From the NCBI GenBank assembly GCA_958510875.1, contig OY294068.1, positions 154,726,388 to 154,790,387 of the forward strand: a DNA stretch of 64,000 bases. The letters run 5' to 3'. Source of the DNA: Endomychus coccineus (lineage: Eukaryota > Arthropoda > Insecta > Coleoptera > Endomychidae). A program made the position numbers and the translations under genes. The notes beneath the pieces are model-generated. The model saw only the letters and a program-made list of their open reading frames with translations. It did no database searches and was not told the DNA's origin. Shown one piece after another: positions 11,530 to 25,100 of the stretch. Numbering within the stretch: the stretch's first letter is position 1; each line of letters starts with the position of its first letter.

Positions 11530-12150
11530 GTCGGTCTTTCTTATGCTAACCCCAATTTTTCTAGAACAATAAAATTCTAGATAACATTTTCTATTTCCAA
11601 TGGAGCACTTAATTTACACTCACAGACAATTTTTTGTCTCTCCTAGATAGTCAATATTATGGTGATAGTATGTTGTATAATATTATTGGTGGATGTACCA
11701 GATTAGACGGCACAAGATTTTAATTGATAATTCAGTTATTCGTGATAATGTTTTGAATCGTTCATGTTTGTTCATCTATAGGTACATACGTTACCATATT
11801 CAAATTTTGTGTATCAGCTATAACATAAGGTTTATCGAGAATTAAAATTAAATTAATTGGGGAAAACGAAGAAACTGGGAACATTTTTTTATTTTCCGAA
11901 ATAATATCGTAAACGTATTTTCTGACAAGTATGGCTCTTAGACTTTTTCGAACAAGAGTTTGTACTATTAACTTAGATACTGCTAAAGTTTAGGCAAAAT
12001 CAGTTTCATCTAAATTATCATGTTGCGGTTATTTTAAGAACTTCTAAATAAAACTTAATTGAAAATGTATGGTGTCGATTTATAGATCACTAAAATGAAT
12101 GTTTATCTTAGCTTGGTTATGGAATCATACCGTCAATAACAACTCTAAAA
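11530..12150. other. Intronic sequence without recognisable features
   Basis: AT-rich; no coding or repeat structure that I can support. Confidence 0.35.
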
Positions 12151-12265
12151 TGTCTAGATACGTACATCTCTCTAATCCCAATCTTTGCTAAAATCTTCGA
12201 AACTATTATAAAAAATTGCTTCTTTATGGGGTTTTCGATACTGAACCCTAACATTCCAATGAATT
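12150..12265 (+). pseudogene. Tiny LINE reverse transcriptase scrap
   Basis: The plus strand reads SLIPIFAKIFETIIKNCF, which matches the RPISIIPVxAKIFE finger motif of jockey/CR1-type RTs (compare LINE-A near 900-960). Only about 35 codons are recognisable before the frame is lost. Confidence 0.55.
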
Positions 12266-12541
12266 GTTTTTCAGTTAATAGATTTTTATGAGATTTGGTG
12301 TATGGGTTGCTGAAGTGTCCAGGATAGTAGGTGTTGCAAATCAGAACACCCTACTCAAAATAATGCAACTTTTCATCCTTTTTTTTCGGAAAAATGTACC
12401 TCTTCCGAGTTATAGCCCTTATAGTATAGGAATCTTCCATCCCTATACGAGATTACCTAAAATCCCTCAATTACAGAATACAACCTTATTTCTATTATTA
12501 AATGTATTTAATTCATATGTTTATAATTCATAGGCGATACA

Positions 12542-12585
12542 TAAACAATATGTTTAGTGTTACGATAATATAAACATATTGTTTA
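12542..12585. repeat. Perfect 15-bp inverted repeat
   Basis: TAAACAATATGTTTA (12542-12556) and its exact reverse complement TAAACATATTGTTTA (12571-12585) flank a 14-base spacer. It may mark a small hairpin or the edge of an inserted repeat. Confidence 0.75.
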
Positions 12586-12599
12586 GTATAAGCTACCTT

Positions 12600-13249
12600 A
12601 ACATGGACACCGTGGGAACCTCGAACCCAAGGTAGTTATTGATAGACCGACATATATATTGTTATGATTTCATTTCCTAAACAACAAAAATGATAAAATT
12701 AGAACTTACCGAACATTGAAAATCAGAAAAGATTAATAAAAAGATATTATATGGAATTAAAATACAATGTTAAAAGTTAAATAATAGTTAGTATAATATA
12801 ATGAACAATGTAAAACATGATAAACAACAATGTAATTAGAATAAAAGTGTAAAACAAGAACTTCAGTGAAAGTGAATAAACGTACAGTGTTACGAAGGCA
12901 GAAATCATAATTAAAATGATTACAAAAACTATCATGAGATAGCACAAACTATTGAAAAATGTTGTAGATATAAGTTAGGATTAGTAAATTTGAATTATAT
13001 AATGTTAAAGAAATGTTATTGATATGTTATATTATGTATTAGTTTTTAATAATGACAATTGTCAGATTTATAATAATTATAGGAATAATCATATTAATAA
13101 TAACCTAATCATAGGTTATCTTATACCAAAGTGTGTGGAAAAATGTAGGCAATATGAATTTTATAGACGTCAGATTAGTAACAATGTAATAGTTCTGTCA
13201 GTTTTTAACAATCAACAAAGCATTCTTGATAGGTAAACTAAGCACCTCA
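12600..13249. other. AT-rich intronic stretch, possible U3 region of the following LTR
   Basis: No coding frame with recognisable content. It directly precedes an LTR-type promoter at 13291, so part of it may be the LTR's upstream region. The LTR start could not be fixed. Confidence 0.3.
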
Positions 13250-14291
13250 TTGGTTAATTTTGAAAATACTTGCCGTCCTTTTTGAAGGCCTATAAAAGGC
13301 ATCTGAAGACAAGCCAAATCAGTTAGCCATCAACATCTGAAGAGTCAAGATACTCAAGCTACTCAAAAGATTTCCATAATCTTAGATTATTGGATAAACA
13401 TCGGTGAACCCAAGTGTTCCAGTAGCTTCGTAAGGTTGAAAGTAACCCAAGCAAATAAGTAATTTATACAAGTCAAGTAGCGTTCCCAGTCTTCGAACAA
13501 AGTTTTTAAAAGTTATTATAACCATAATTCACAAGTAGCATCGTATAATAGTTAGTTTTCGACAACGTTCCAATACATCATTTAAGGTTTTATATCTTTT
13601 GAAAAAGAATAAGACAAGTTAACAATTATCAACAGTTCCTGATTTCTAAAGAAGTAACCACATTGTTTACCTGTGATTTGTTTATAGCAGAGAAATTGTG
13701 TACCTACGGGTAAAGTGAATTATCAAATTAATAAGAAAATCAAGCCAAGTGAACATTGCCTACATTTTAAACATATTCTTGGATATAAACTAAACGTAAG
13801 TTTATTTATTATTTCTCCATTGTATTATTATCTGTCTGTAAATCTGAAAGAAAGATTGTAGATTATAACTTTGTAAACAAAGATAAATCGAAATAATCAT
13901 TTTGAGGTTAGATCATAGATCTATTTCAACACAACATTGTAGAAGTTAATACCCGAGATAAATTAGAGTCATAGAAATTTAAATATTAAAAGTTAGCATT
14001 CAATGAACCTTGCGTTTAATTCCATAGATATAAAATAAAAAGGTAAAAGTTCATTATTCAAATCATTAGATTATTCAAATGAAAACAAACATAAGATTTA
14101 AAATACAAATAAAAGCTAGCCGGTAGATTTCAAAACATTGAAATATTCAAATTAATTCAAATAATAATTAAAGAATAAAAACTCTATAAAGAGTTTTTAT
14201 TCAAATCAATATTCAAATTAATTTAAATCTAATTAAAGAATAAAAATCAGTAAAGAGTTTATAATATAACAATTGGCGCCCAACGTGGGGC
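13250..14291 (+). mobile_element. LTR retrotransposon remnant: LTR promoter plus tRNA primer-binding site
   Basis: A TATA box (TATAAAAGG at 13291) lies 30 bases upstream of an arthropod initiator-like TCAGTT (A at 13321), a strong LTR-type core promoter. About 950 bases downstream, ACAATTGGCGCCCAACGTGG (from about 14269) matches the TGGCGCCC-type, tRNA-Lys-like primer-binding site of gypsy-class LTR elements, with the LTR ending around AATT. No gag or pol frame follows. This is therefore an LTR with a short leader. The LTR's 5' boundary is unknown. Confidence 0.55.
13291..13324 (+). promoter_or_regulatory. TATA box and initiator of the LTR remnant
   Basis: TATAAAAGG at 13291-13299 and TCAGTT at 13319-13324 are at the canonical 30-base spacing for a pol II start. 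It is sense-oriented with the giant gene and lies in its intron, so it could produce a chimeric transcript if still active. Confidence 0.55.
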
Positions 14292-15049
14292 AATATAAAC
14301 CAAAAGACCTTTTTTTATATCAATATATAGTATACTAAGATTAGATTAACTAGAGCACATTGATATATTCAGACATTCATATATTCGGATATCATTCAGA
14401 TATTCATGATTCATGAATCATTATTGACGGTATTACTATTGATTTGTATATGTACCATTGTTATTATGTAGAGCGAGACATTTAGTCATAATGACGTCAA
14501 GCTCTACGTCCAGTAGTGTAACCCTTTTATAAGTGAGTGTTTCAATTCCTATGCCCCTACAAGGACCACTGATGATCAGCTTAGGGCAAACCGTCCCCAG
14601 ACATTTAAGAGCTGATCCCCACACCCTTTTAGAGCGAAAAGAGTGATGGGTCAAAAAACCAAATAAAAAGGCAAATATGCAAAAATCATATTTAAAAATT
14701 ATCAGAAGTCATTTGTTGTTGAAAAATACATAATTTTGATGCTATAACTTTTGTAACTTTTCTCTAAAAATAAATATATTTCGACTTATCCTCAAAAATC
14801 CTATCAAGTTATGTTTGAGAGGGAATGAAAGGAAGAATGAATTCTGTACCTTTGAAAATGCCTGAATACTAGCTTAATTTCAAATAAACATGTTTCGTTA
14901 GAAAATTTTAAAAACGCATATTGCTGGATTATTGAGACTTGTCTGCTGCCTGTAGTATGGTAAATCGGGATGATCAACACATAGAATTTCTTTGCATGTT
15001 AATAGGTAAAACCTTACTTCTATAACGTTTTGAAATCAAAAGCTTCCTT
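14292..15049. other. Intronic sequence after the LTR leader
   Basis: Includes a less AT-rich patch (about 14440-14660) of unknown origin. No motif that I can assign. Confidence 0.3.
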
Positions 15050-15990
15050 ATGGTATCGGGGGAGGCACAAACAGGCTCAATACTATCAAGTACTGGTACT
15101 ATATGTGCAAATCTACATCGTGTGATCCAGCGGTGGAATGTTGGTAGAGGAGATAATCATTCGAATTTTTCTTGAATATAGATATAGGGACAAACGTCAC
15201 TAGGGATAGTTCCACCACTTTGCCGTTCAATAGAAAAATTAAGTCTGGTAGGAAGTAGTTCGGCAGGTCTCGAGCTTAACAATGAAGGAGTCACTTGCTT
15301 GAGCTTGACAATGAAGGGGTGACTAGCTTGTTCTCATCGGGTCCGCCTATCCTGAATCTCTCGAGGTGGAACAACAGACGAAATTACTGATGAATACCGA
15401 CTATGGAAATAGCTATAGAAAAGGGAGAGATCGCCCACCTTTCTACAATGTTCTAGAGAGGACAATGAATTCATAAGTGTGACTTCATCAATCAAACGAA
15501 CAGCTTTCTTTTGAACATAATCTAAGACCTTCAGCGTACGTTTGGGAGCCGAACTCCAAACATGTGAACACTACTCCAGGATAGGTCGAATCTGTGCTTT
15601 GTAGATTATAAGGAGCTGCTGGGATGTAAAGTAGCTCTTGGCACGGAATAGAAAACCAAGTTTTCATGAAGCGGTTTTCCCAATGGACATCACATGATCC
15701 CCCCATGAGAGCATGATCATCCCATGAGGGTGATCATCTTAATAGGGATTGTGGGATCCGTCTTCCTGGATAAGATGCAAGGGTTAGTTTTGGTTGCATT
15801 AATCTCTACTAGATTATCAGATCCCCATTTCAAAATCATTGCCAGATCTCCATTAATTGCGTCAACCTGTCTCTGTCTCGCTCCTCTGGCTTCATTGGAT
15901 GATGTATGTACCATCATCTGCAAGGCTGAAGACAAGACAGGTGGTCACTTCCAACAGATCATCGATGATTGTAAACATGTAATTATTTAT
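15050..15990 (-). mobile_element. LINE-C copy 1 (CR1/Daphne-like RT), antisense in the intron
   Basis: The minus strand encodes SLADDGT (an xADD catalytic motif, near 15930), then EARGARQRQVDAINGDLA and LKWGSDNLVEINATK, with thumb and 3' sequence to about 15085. The same protein phrases occur at 36220-36340 on the plus strand (copy 2), so these are two copies of one family. Several frameshifts and stops make it inactive. It is 5'-truncated just upstream of the xADD box. Confidence 0.75.
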
Positions 15991-16184
15991 CTTGTATTAT
16001 GCGTAATTTACAGTACAGTAAACCCCAGATAACTAGATTTAAACACAATTTAAGTAAAATTACAAAAATCTGTTCGCCTACAAAGTTTACTTTACGTAAA
16101 CCGTAACCCCCACCAACCCCCGCCCCTCGGCCATTTTCTGGATCTGCCTTAGCCATGTTCTAATTTTAAATTTTATTATTCTAG

Positions 16185-19100
16185 ACTCCAGACATTGACG
16201 ACAATCACGAACAAAAAGCGAAGGAACCATCTCCCCAGCTGAACCATAATTTCAATATGTCCAGAAGGAATAGTAGTCCAGCTATATTATGTGTTGCCGA
16301 TTATATATCGAATGATGGTTCATGCAATTCAAATTCCAGAGTCATCATAATGAGCGATGATCACTTCAAGAGATTCGAAAAGTCTCTGGCACGTTTCGCC
16401 GCTAGAAAACAAATTGGCGTACTGAAAAAAATGTACGAACAGGAAATTGATCACTTAGAAAACAAGAAATGCTACAACGAATTTGAAAAGGCCTTCATGA
16501 ACAGGGTTCTAAATAAAGATGAGAGTGATAAGAAAAGGAATATTATCATAATCAATTTCAAAATATTCGAAAACTTGGACAAGAAAGTGCAAAAGCAATT
16601 TAATGACTTTTCATCTAGTGAAAGAAATGATCAGCAGGATATTAATTTCTTATATCTCTATGAACAAAATGAGCAATGTTCATCGAGTATCTTCAAGAAG
16701 TACTATGATTATTTGAAAATGAAAGTATTGAATGATAAGGCTAAGCAAAATGAACTGAAGAAAACTGGTCACTTGATTATCGTCAATGAACATATTTTCA
16801 GAAGACCCAGTCAGGACAATGACACGAAGGAACCCCTCGAAGAAGATTGCATCTTGTTCTTGAATAATGAAATTTATAAATGTCTCGCAAAAGAACGCAT
16901 CCATGAACTATTGAGTCTAGAGCCAAAAACGTATCCAGTTCCTAAAGCAGCTTATTCAAATTTATCGATGGAAAATTTAATACTTACCGTTACAAAACGT
17001 GATACAAAAGAACGCGAAAAGATACTTAAGGTGAACGAAAAAGCCTTCGAAGATTTTGAAAAAACCTTGAAGATTCCCAGTATATTATATTCTAACAACA
17101 TGTCCCGCATCAGTGATGTAGACATCACCAAAGAGACAACGTTAAGAAAGCCTGACATGAAATCTGGGAAGATTCGCCAGGTCAAAATTTCCAAAATAAA
17201 CGAACAAATAGAGCGATGCCAACAATGCCTAATACAGAACGGAGCGAAAGAGAAATTCACATCTTCCAAACAATCCAAAACGAAACCCGAAAAGAATAAC
17301 AATAATGCAAAACTAGCCACTGGACTTATCGGGAATATTATAGTGAATTTAGCTAAAGATAATGGTGATATAAAACAATATTGCAACTCACATGTGGCAG
17401 GTTCATCAAATATTGTGGAAACGAATGAGGAAGAATTATTACTACATAACGTCACTGACAAAACTATATTAGAGCCTTGTGTACAAAAATATCACAAAAA
17501 TAATGTAGTCACCGTAGAAGAAAGAGAAAATCCGAAAGATGAATCATCTGTCTCTTCAAATTCTAAGAAATTGGACAAAATTTTCTTAATACCTGAAGAC
17601 GACAGTATACATGGAGGTCCAATCGATGAAGAAAAATTGAGTCTTGGTCATATTGACTTACAAGAGCCCGAAAGTAATTCTCCTAAAATAACAAAAATCC
17701 CAGGCGGGGATGAAGAGACCCTAAAAATTGTGGATAATTCGTCAAATACGGAAAATAGTTCCATAAAAAAGGAAAAATTCCTTGGTGATAACTCTAAATC
17801 GATACAATACAATCTGAAATCCTACATTGATAAATCTCCGAAAATCACAAACAAGGAGGTATCAGCTGTGGCTAATTTACATTCGGTGGATACGAGTGAA
17901 AAAAACGATTCTATTTATGAAACAATAACACTGAATAGCGACGATGTTGACATTATAAAACCCGCGATAAGATTGTCAAATGAATCTGTATGTAGCAAAC
18001 CAGGCATTACAGACAGCTTTCTGAAACAGATACGGAATAAATTATTGCGAGATATAAGGAAAAATTCAGCAAAACCTTCTTTAATACCAAAGAAGGTGAA
18101 TAGAAAATCTAAGGCTGGCATCGTGGTGAAGAAATATAAAGATGCGGCTGGGTTGATCTTAAAGTCCGACAATTTGAAAAAAACTGTGATGGAAGATGGA
18201 CCACCTACTATGAAAAAGCTGTGTAACATAATCGAAAGAACATCAGATCAAGAGCGGTTAGCAAGAAATGTGACTGAGAATGCAGATATTGCTACCAGAC
18301 ATATGTATGTAGAAAATTATACGAATACATGTATTTCTATCAAAGGTGAAACTTCATACTCGTTACGTAAATCAACAACGACAACTTTAATAAGCAAGAA
18401 CATACAGCACGAACAGATAAATATATCTAGCGGAGAGCAAAGACTACCAATTCCATTTGAAATAGATCTTCAAATGACCCAAAATGGGGAAAAACTTTGT
18501 ACAGTCTCTGCACCCGCGGCAGGTCAAGAAACATTGTCAAAAGATCAAGGGCATAGAACTGACAATATGAGTCGGAAGATGTATGAAGAAAACAAATCAA
18601 GTTCATGTACTTTCATAAAAAATGAAAGCCCATGCTCATCACACCATACGACTAAGATAACTGCCTTGAATTCTATAAGTAATAATGAGAATCCTGGACC
18701 GAAAACTGAATCTAACAGAGACGAACCAAGCTCGATTTCCCCGTTAAAAGGTCCTGTTAAGAAGGATGAACTGTCGAATGTACCCACCACGGACCAGAAG
18801 AGATCAATAACACCGGTGGAGAAGTCAGTTATGGATATTGAAGACGTTTTTAGAGGAAATTGTGAAAGTTCTTGTAATTCTACTAGAGATCTGAGTTCGT
18901 GCTCCTTTTCCGAAACACCAACTACAAATAATTTGAATTCTACGACTGGGAGCCAGCAATTAAAACAAAATAGCAAACTTAATAGAGACCGGATAATTCC
19001 GATTCCCTTAAGGAAGAAATATTTAGAGAGACAACAACTTAATTATAACAAACATGAAAAGAAACAAATTGACACAAATGACTCGAAATTTAATGGCCAA

Positions 19101-22100
19101 GTAGTTGGCGTTGCAGTAACCTTATGTCCAAGGACTCAATCAGCTAAATCGAACAATCCTAACAATCATTTCAAACAATTGCTGAAAAGTGAAATAGCTG
19201 GACAGGTTTCTAAATTGGAAGCGTCTAAAGTAAAAATTGAAAGAGAAATTTATAGAGAAAACATAAACACGTCACATGCAGGGCTAAATGAGAACGATAC
19301 GTCCAAACAAGTGTATGTAGCAATGAAAAAGAATAATATTGAAGAACGTTCGCAGGATCCGGAGAATGAATCGGATGTTCACGGAAGGAGTGGCAAGGCT
19401 AAACAATTACAGTTAAAAGCAAAAGAAGTGAAACGAAACAATCAAAAGAAACACAATGGTAAAGTACAAAAAAAAAGTGACTATCCATCCAAATTAGGGA
19501 TCCAGGAAGTGGAGATTCACAAGGAGGAGACACTTGTGAAATCATTGAACGTATCAAATCAAAAAGTGGGTAAAGATCCATCACCAGACGTTAAAGCTAA
19601 GCAAACAATTGACAAAGTCGAGAGTTATGTTCAATCGGAAAATACCAGATCCAATGCAAAAACATTGATTAAGCAGTCACCGAATGCCCAACAAACTGAT
19701 AAGGTATTTTTGGAGGAGGTTTGTAAACCCACGGCAGATTCTGGAATATTGAAATATCACGATAAGCTCCCGAAATTGAGAGACAAATTACATGTGATTG
19801 AAGACTCAACAGAACCCGCAAAACCCACTACGGTTGTTTCAAAAAATTGTAAAATCCAAGAGAAAGTTGATACTTCAGCATGCAGAGCAGGTTATCAAAA
19901 TATTCTGAAAATTTCTGACTCACCAAATGATTTGCTAGGTAATGTAGCTGATAACTCAAATATTGGAATCATAAACGTGAATTTACCAGAGGATTCTGAT
20001 CACACTTTTGTTTGTAATGAGAAAGTCGAGTTAGTACGGAGTCTTGAGGAAGCTATAGGTCCACCAAATTCAAATGGGAAGATCATTTCATATGATAATG
20101 TACCGCAAGAAGAAATCACAACTGCTAACGAGAATCCAAAATGTACCATATCGCCAGAAGAAATGGAAAAAACCTTAAAAACCATTATTTACAGTCCCGT
20201 TGTTGATTACAAACCAGTAGAAAAATTGGTCTGTAAATTAGACGATGCTGAAGGAATGGAATTCAAGGAAGGTGCCAACAACGACGTAACATCTCTTCAG
20301 AAACCTGTACGCTCATCGAAAGAATATTTGTCTGAAGTCAATCAAATTAAATTGCTCGAAGAAGAAATAACCCTCAAAGCTGCAGAAAATGCGCCACTTT
20401 CTAACTCCAAGAAGAAAATGTTGGAAGGACTCAATAAAAACGTTGACAATATAACTACTCCTGAGACGGTTGTAGAAAATTTCGGAATATTCCTTCCGTC
20501 TTCCTGTGATGTTATATCTGACAAAATCTCGATGACTAAACGAGCTGATAATAGGATTCACATGAAAAGTTATGGAGCTATGAATGAAACTTTATTTGAT
20601 TTGAACAATAAACTCGCGAAGTTGAAATTTTGTGTTTGTGAAGCGTCTAACTTGAAATTAAACTCATCCAGAAAGTTGGAGTTGGCTATGCTCGATTTGG
20701 AGAATTTGAAAAGATCTGCTGGTAATACAGAACAATATGTTGGATTGAAAACTTTGAAAGAGGTCGTGTCCGGTGATATTACCGCTATGACGGATAATCT
20801 AACCGAAAATATTGGGAATTTGGAAAATGGCTCGTCAATCTTGAGTAATAATGAAGTGAAACACACTCCGAAAATGATTATTGCTCAGAAATTCCCCGGC
20901 AAAACAAACGAATCGATCAAACAAGACACATTGGCTTCCAGCGAAGCAGCATCAATTCTAACTTCTCCCCAAGAAGAAACCGTTAGAATAACTAATGAAA
21001 ATATCGTGGACCAGCAATTTGGCGGAATGAGTAAACTGAAATTCGAGACTGAAGATGAAGCATCTAAAGCTGTTGACTCTATCAAAGAAAGTAGAAAATT
21101 GATCAGAAAAGCTAATGAAATAATAAATTCTCTCAAACATAATGTTCAAGGCTTCAAACAAGGTTTTGCCAAACTGAGAAAAATCAATGAATATACTAAA
21201 CCGACTAAGATACCTACCTCGTACCTAAGAAAGAAATCTGATAATGAACAAATTGATGGACATGTTATTGCAAACTGTTGTCGGAAAGAGACAAAATGTA
21301 AGCAACGACAAATAAAAGTCGATCGTGAGATCAAACATTCCCACCCAGCAAAATGTGCTATTCAAGAATTGAATGTGAAAGAAAAGAAATTTCCACCCAA
21401 AATATGTTCAGCTGACTCTTCTAAATCGTCATCCGCGAAAAATAAATGTAGAAAATCAATTTTCACAACCTTGGTAGCTAACAAGAAAACAGAATATAAA
21501 AAATTGAAATTGCCACCGTTCCCGCCTGAAAAATCACAAACTAAAACAGCAATTTGTAAGTTAGATGCGGAGAATCATTCCAAAAATGCAACGTTCGTGA
21601 ATATCTGCAATTTGCCTACAAATTCTGATTTCCGTGAACCAATACTTCAGTTTAGAACTAAAGAAAACGGCCAAACAAGAGAAAAAATTAATGCTTTCAC
21701 ATTACCAGGAAAATTTTGCCAGAGACTTATCGAAACACAAATGGAAAATGATTCCCAACAACTAGCGCCAGTTGTGAAAAGAACAGCATATAAGAGAAAG
21801 CCGCCGGCTTCTAAGAAAATCAGTTTTAAGTTATACACTCATAAAATTCTACGACAATTCGATATTATCAACAATCAAACCCATCCTTCAGAAGTGAACA
21901 CTCGGAAAGTCTTAATGTTCCGTGACTCGAACAAAAATACGTGTCAAGAAGATTCTGAGTATACAGATATTGATTCCGCAAAAAGTAACGCAACAATTTC
22001 TAAGATTTCCATGAGCGATAACCTAGGTAAATGTAGAGAATTTTTTGTAGCAACAGACAATTCTTTGCAACAATGTACCAAGAGATCGATTGCCAAGCAG

Positions 22101-25100
22101 TTGCATAGATTGAAAGAGTTTGGAAAGGAACTGAAAAATAGTGTAATTAGCCAATCAGCGTCGCCAATTCCGAACCAAATGATGGTGGACTATACTAAAG
22201 AAAAAGAACAGACCTGCAACTCTCCCCTGAAGAAAACAACATCTCCGAAGTATCGTTCTAGAACACCTCATACTGTACCTAAATCAAACTCTCGTAGTGG
22301 AAATAAAAACAGCGATTTCTTAAATAACAAACAGTCGAATAACAACGAGTTCAAAAGACCTCTATGTTCAACTCCAATTGGTACTAGTCAGGACTTGAAC
22401 AACTACGGAGTACTTCACAGAAACCTGCGAAATAAAAAGTTAATTGGAAATACAGCACCTTGCGTAACACCCAAAAGCCCAAATGTTCCTGAGAAGATTA
22501 AGAACATGCTGAAAGTTAGGCACAATAATAGTTCTATCTGTATGACTAATATAGATATGGAAGACCTTAATTGTAGGAAGTTGGAAAATCCTGAAAATGT
22601 TATTCCGCGATGTGTAATTGACCAAAATTTTCGAGAAAATACTGGACTCGGCCAAGATCGCAGCTTATCTTCTGGTGTATCTGATAAGAGAGAGAATAAA
22701 AAACTTACTATCAAGTTATGGAACGGTCTTATTCCAGAAATAGCAATTCCCTCCCCACGTTCTTCTAGGCTGAACTCTACAGTACTCCAAGAACCGAAAG
22801 AATTAAATAAATCAATAGACGTGAGGAGAAAACGAGGGCCAATAGTAATCAATGAGCCAATGGACAGTACGTTATCAAGTTGCCCCATAGTTATCAATAA
22901 ACCGCATTTTATAGACTCTTTCTCAAGCATATCCAACCAAGTGATGACGGATATAAGTAGTCCATATACAACAAGTAAATCTGACTGCAGAATAGCTTCT
23001 ACATTCAGTTGGATCGAAAATCCAATAATGAATAATAATAAATCATCGATGACAATTAAGAAGGCTAACTGGAATAGTCGTAACAGATTTAACAAATCTC
23101 AATCGGAAGAAAAAATAAAGAAGAATATAATGAAAACACATACCTTCCAAACAAAAAAAATCATCGGCAATGAAAATTCTTTTGTAAAACAGGTAAGAAC
23201 CAATCTCAAAAGACGATTGAATTATAAACCCAACATACCAATATCAAAGATGAGGAACAAAATGCGTTCACGAAATGTGAAACTTGTCCCATGGAATTAT
23301 GCTCCATCTACTCTGAATCATACACAAACTGTCATTCCTGACATAATCTCGAAATCATATAAACTCAGCTCGTCAATTAATTTGGATAATTTTACTACGA
23401 AAAATCGCGGGCACAAAGGAAAAAGAGATACGCATCAAGCGAATATCACACCAAAACCGAATTCTCAGATTAAATCTACTTCTGAACTACTGAGAGAAAA
23501 GTTGAAGTTCATTTCAGAACTAGGTAAAATAAAAAGTGCTACCAAAATTGAAATATCCTCAAACAAAAATTCGAAAACGAATACTATTATGATGAAACAA
23601 AACATCATAAAATATCCTAATGTTACCAGTAATACCAGTCAAAAAATAATTGATTCTACCCTTCCAACAGCCAACATGAATATGCGTCGACCAGTATCGG
23701 TCCCCCCTCCAATACGAACTAAAATCGCTTCGCCAAATATCTCTAGGTCAATTTCAGGCACTAATCTACTACAACCAATATTTAAATCAAATCAAAACTC
23801 AAATATTACAATAGTGAGAAGATCGAACGTGACGAATTCCATCGATAACAGAACTAAATGTCCAATAACTGAAGCCGATAAGAGTTGTTTCAAAGATTCC
23901 TTGGAAAAAAATAAGAAGAAACAAAAATCGGTCGTCAATAGAGACTTAATTTCGAAATCAGGTGAGCAAGTATCGAAACAGGGTGTGAAAACTGAAAAAA
24001 GTCAAAGCTTAGTTAGAAAAAAGTCAGACTTGCCTAAAGCACGAACCAAGGACACCAAGGCAAAAGTTTCCGGAAACAAGAGCTCAACTTCAAAATTGGC
24101 TCAACACGATTCAAAACTTAATTATGCAAATACCGTTGAAATCGTGAGAGTTTCAAGTGGATCAAGAGGAAAAGGATCCTGTCAACAATATCATACTCAC
24201 AAATTCAGTAAAGCCTTAGGAAAAACTGAGCTTAATCATTCAATGCCCAGTACGTCACCAAAAGCGCAAAACACACCACATAATAAACCTTTTTTGAAAC
24301 CATTAAATGAAGGAACAGGACTATATAATATTGTAGAAGAACCGGAAATTGGAAAATCAAAGGAAAAAATCGGAACAGAACAAGTATGCAGAAAGTTCAA
24401 CTATTCCACTCGTTCAAAAAGCGCTGAACCACAAACAAGACCATATACTCCATTTAAACATAACATTGGAACTATTGGTAAGCTTGTCAAAACAGAATTC
24501 CCTCTGACTTCTCAGAAGGTCATTGAGCCGCAAACATTTTCTTCCGATATCATAAAACAGAATATTGAAACGGCGTTCACCAGGGCTATTGAAAGAAACA
24601 TCAAAAAAGGCTCTGCGAGGAAAAGAAGTTCTTCCAAGTCGCCGGTTTATTCAAAAAACGACTCGATACCACCTTCGTTAGATAAAATCCAACAAAATAT
24701 CAAGAATGCTTATATGAAGGATATTGATACGTGGGTACCATGCGCACCCAGATCGGCTTTCCGTTCCAAAAGTGTTGAACCTCATATCAAATTAGTTTCT
24801 TCCAGCACAATTAAGCAAGATATAACAGATTTGGTCATGAAGGATATCGAAAGTAGGACCAAAAAAGAATATGCATCCCTTACCAAATCTGAAAACCGCA
24901 AGAGAAGCGTCGAACCGCGAACAAATTCACCTACCGTCAATGAACATATTGAAAGTCATATTACAACCTTGGATAGAAGTAGGAATCCGAAAAGACAACT
25001 TACGAACGGTCCTACCGGCGATATTAGAAGATCGAAATTTGAAGAACCAAAAGCAGTAAAAGAACAGTTAGGAAGGGATCAGAGGAAAATCCATCTAAAG

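Larger units (their letters stand above)
8318..16184 (+). other. Inferred 7.87-kb intron of the giant gene
   Basis: It begins GTACGT (8318) and ends with a pyrimidine-rich TTTTATTATTCTAG (16184). Both flanking exons are cut between codons, so the splice keeps frame without a stop. The intron contains a pogo element (8425-11526) with a foldback inside it, LINE scraps, an LTR remnant with a tRNA primer site, and an antisense LINE. An alternative is two separate genes, the second starting at the ATG at 16257. The coding look of 16185-16256 argues against that. Confidence 0.6.

Noticed and set aside
22415..23095. 226-codon minus-strand frame
   Set aside because: Entirely antisense to the giant exon, with hydrophobic composition expected from the complement of Lys/Asn-rich codons. 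The other minus-strand frames in 16680-23095 are rejected for the same reason.
24871..25059. 62-codon plus-strand frame inside the giant exon
   Set aside because: Alternate-frame shadow of the C-terminal repeat region.
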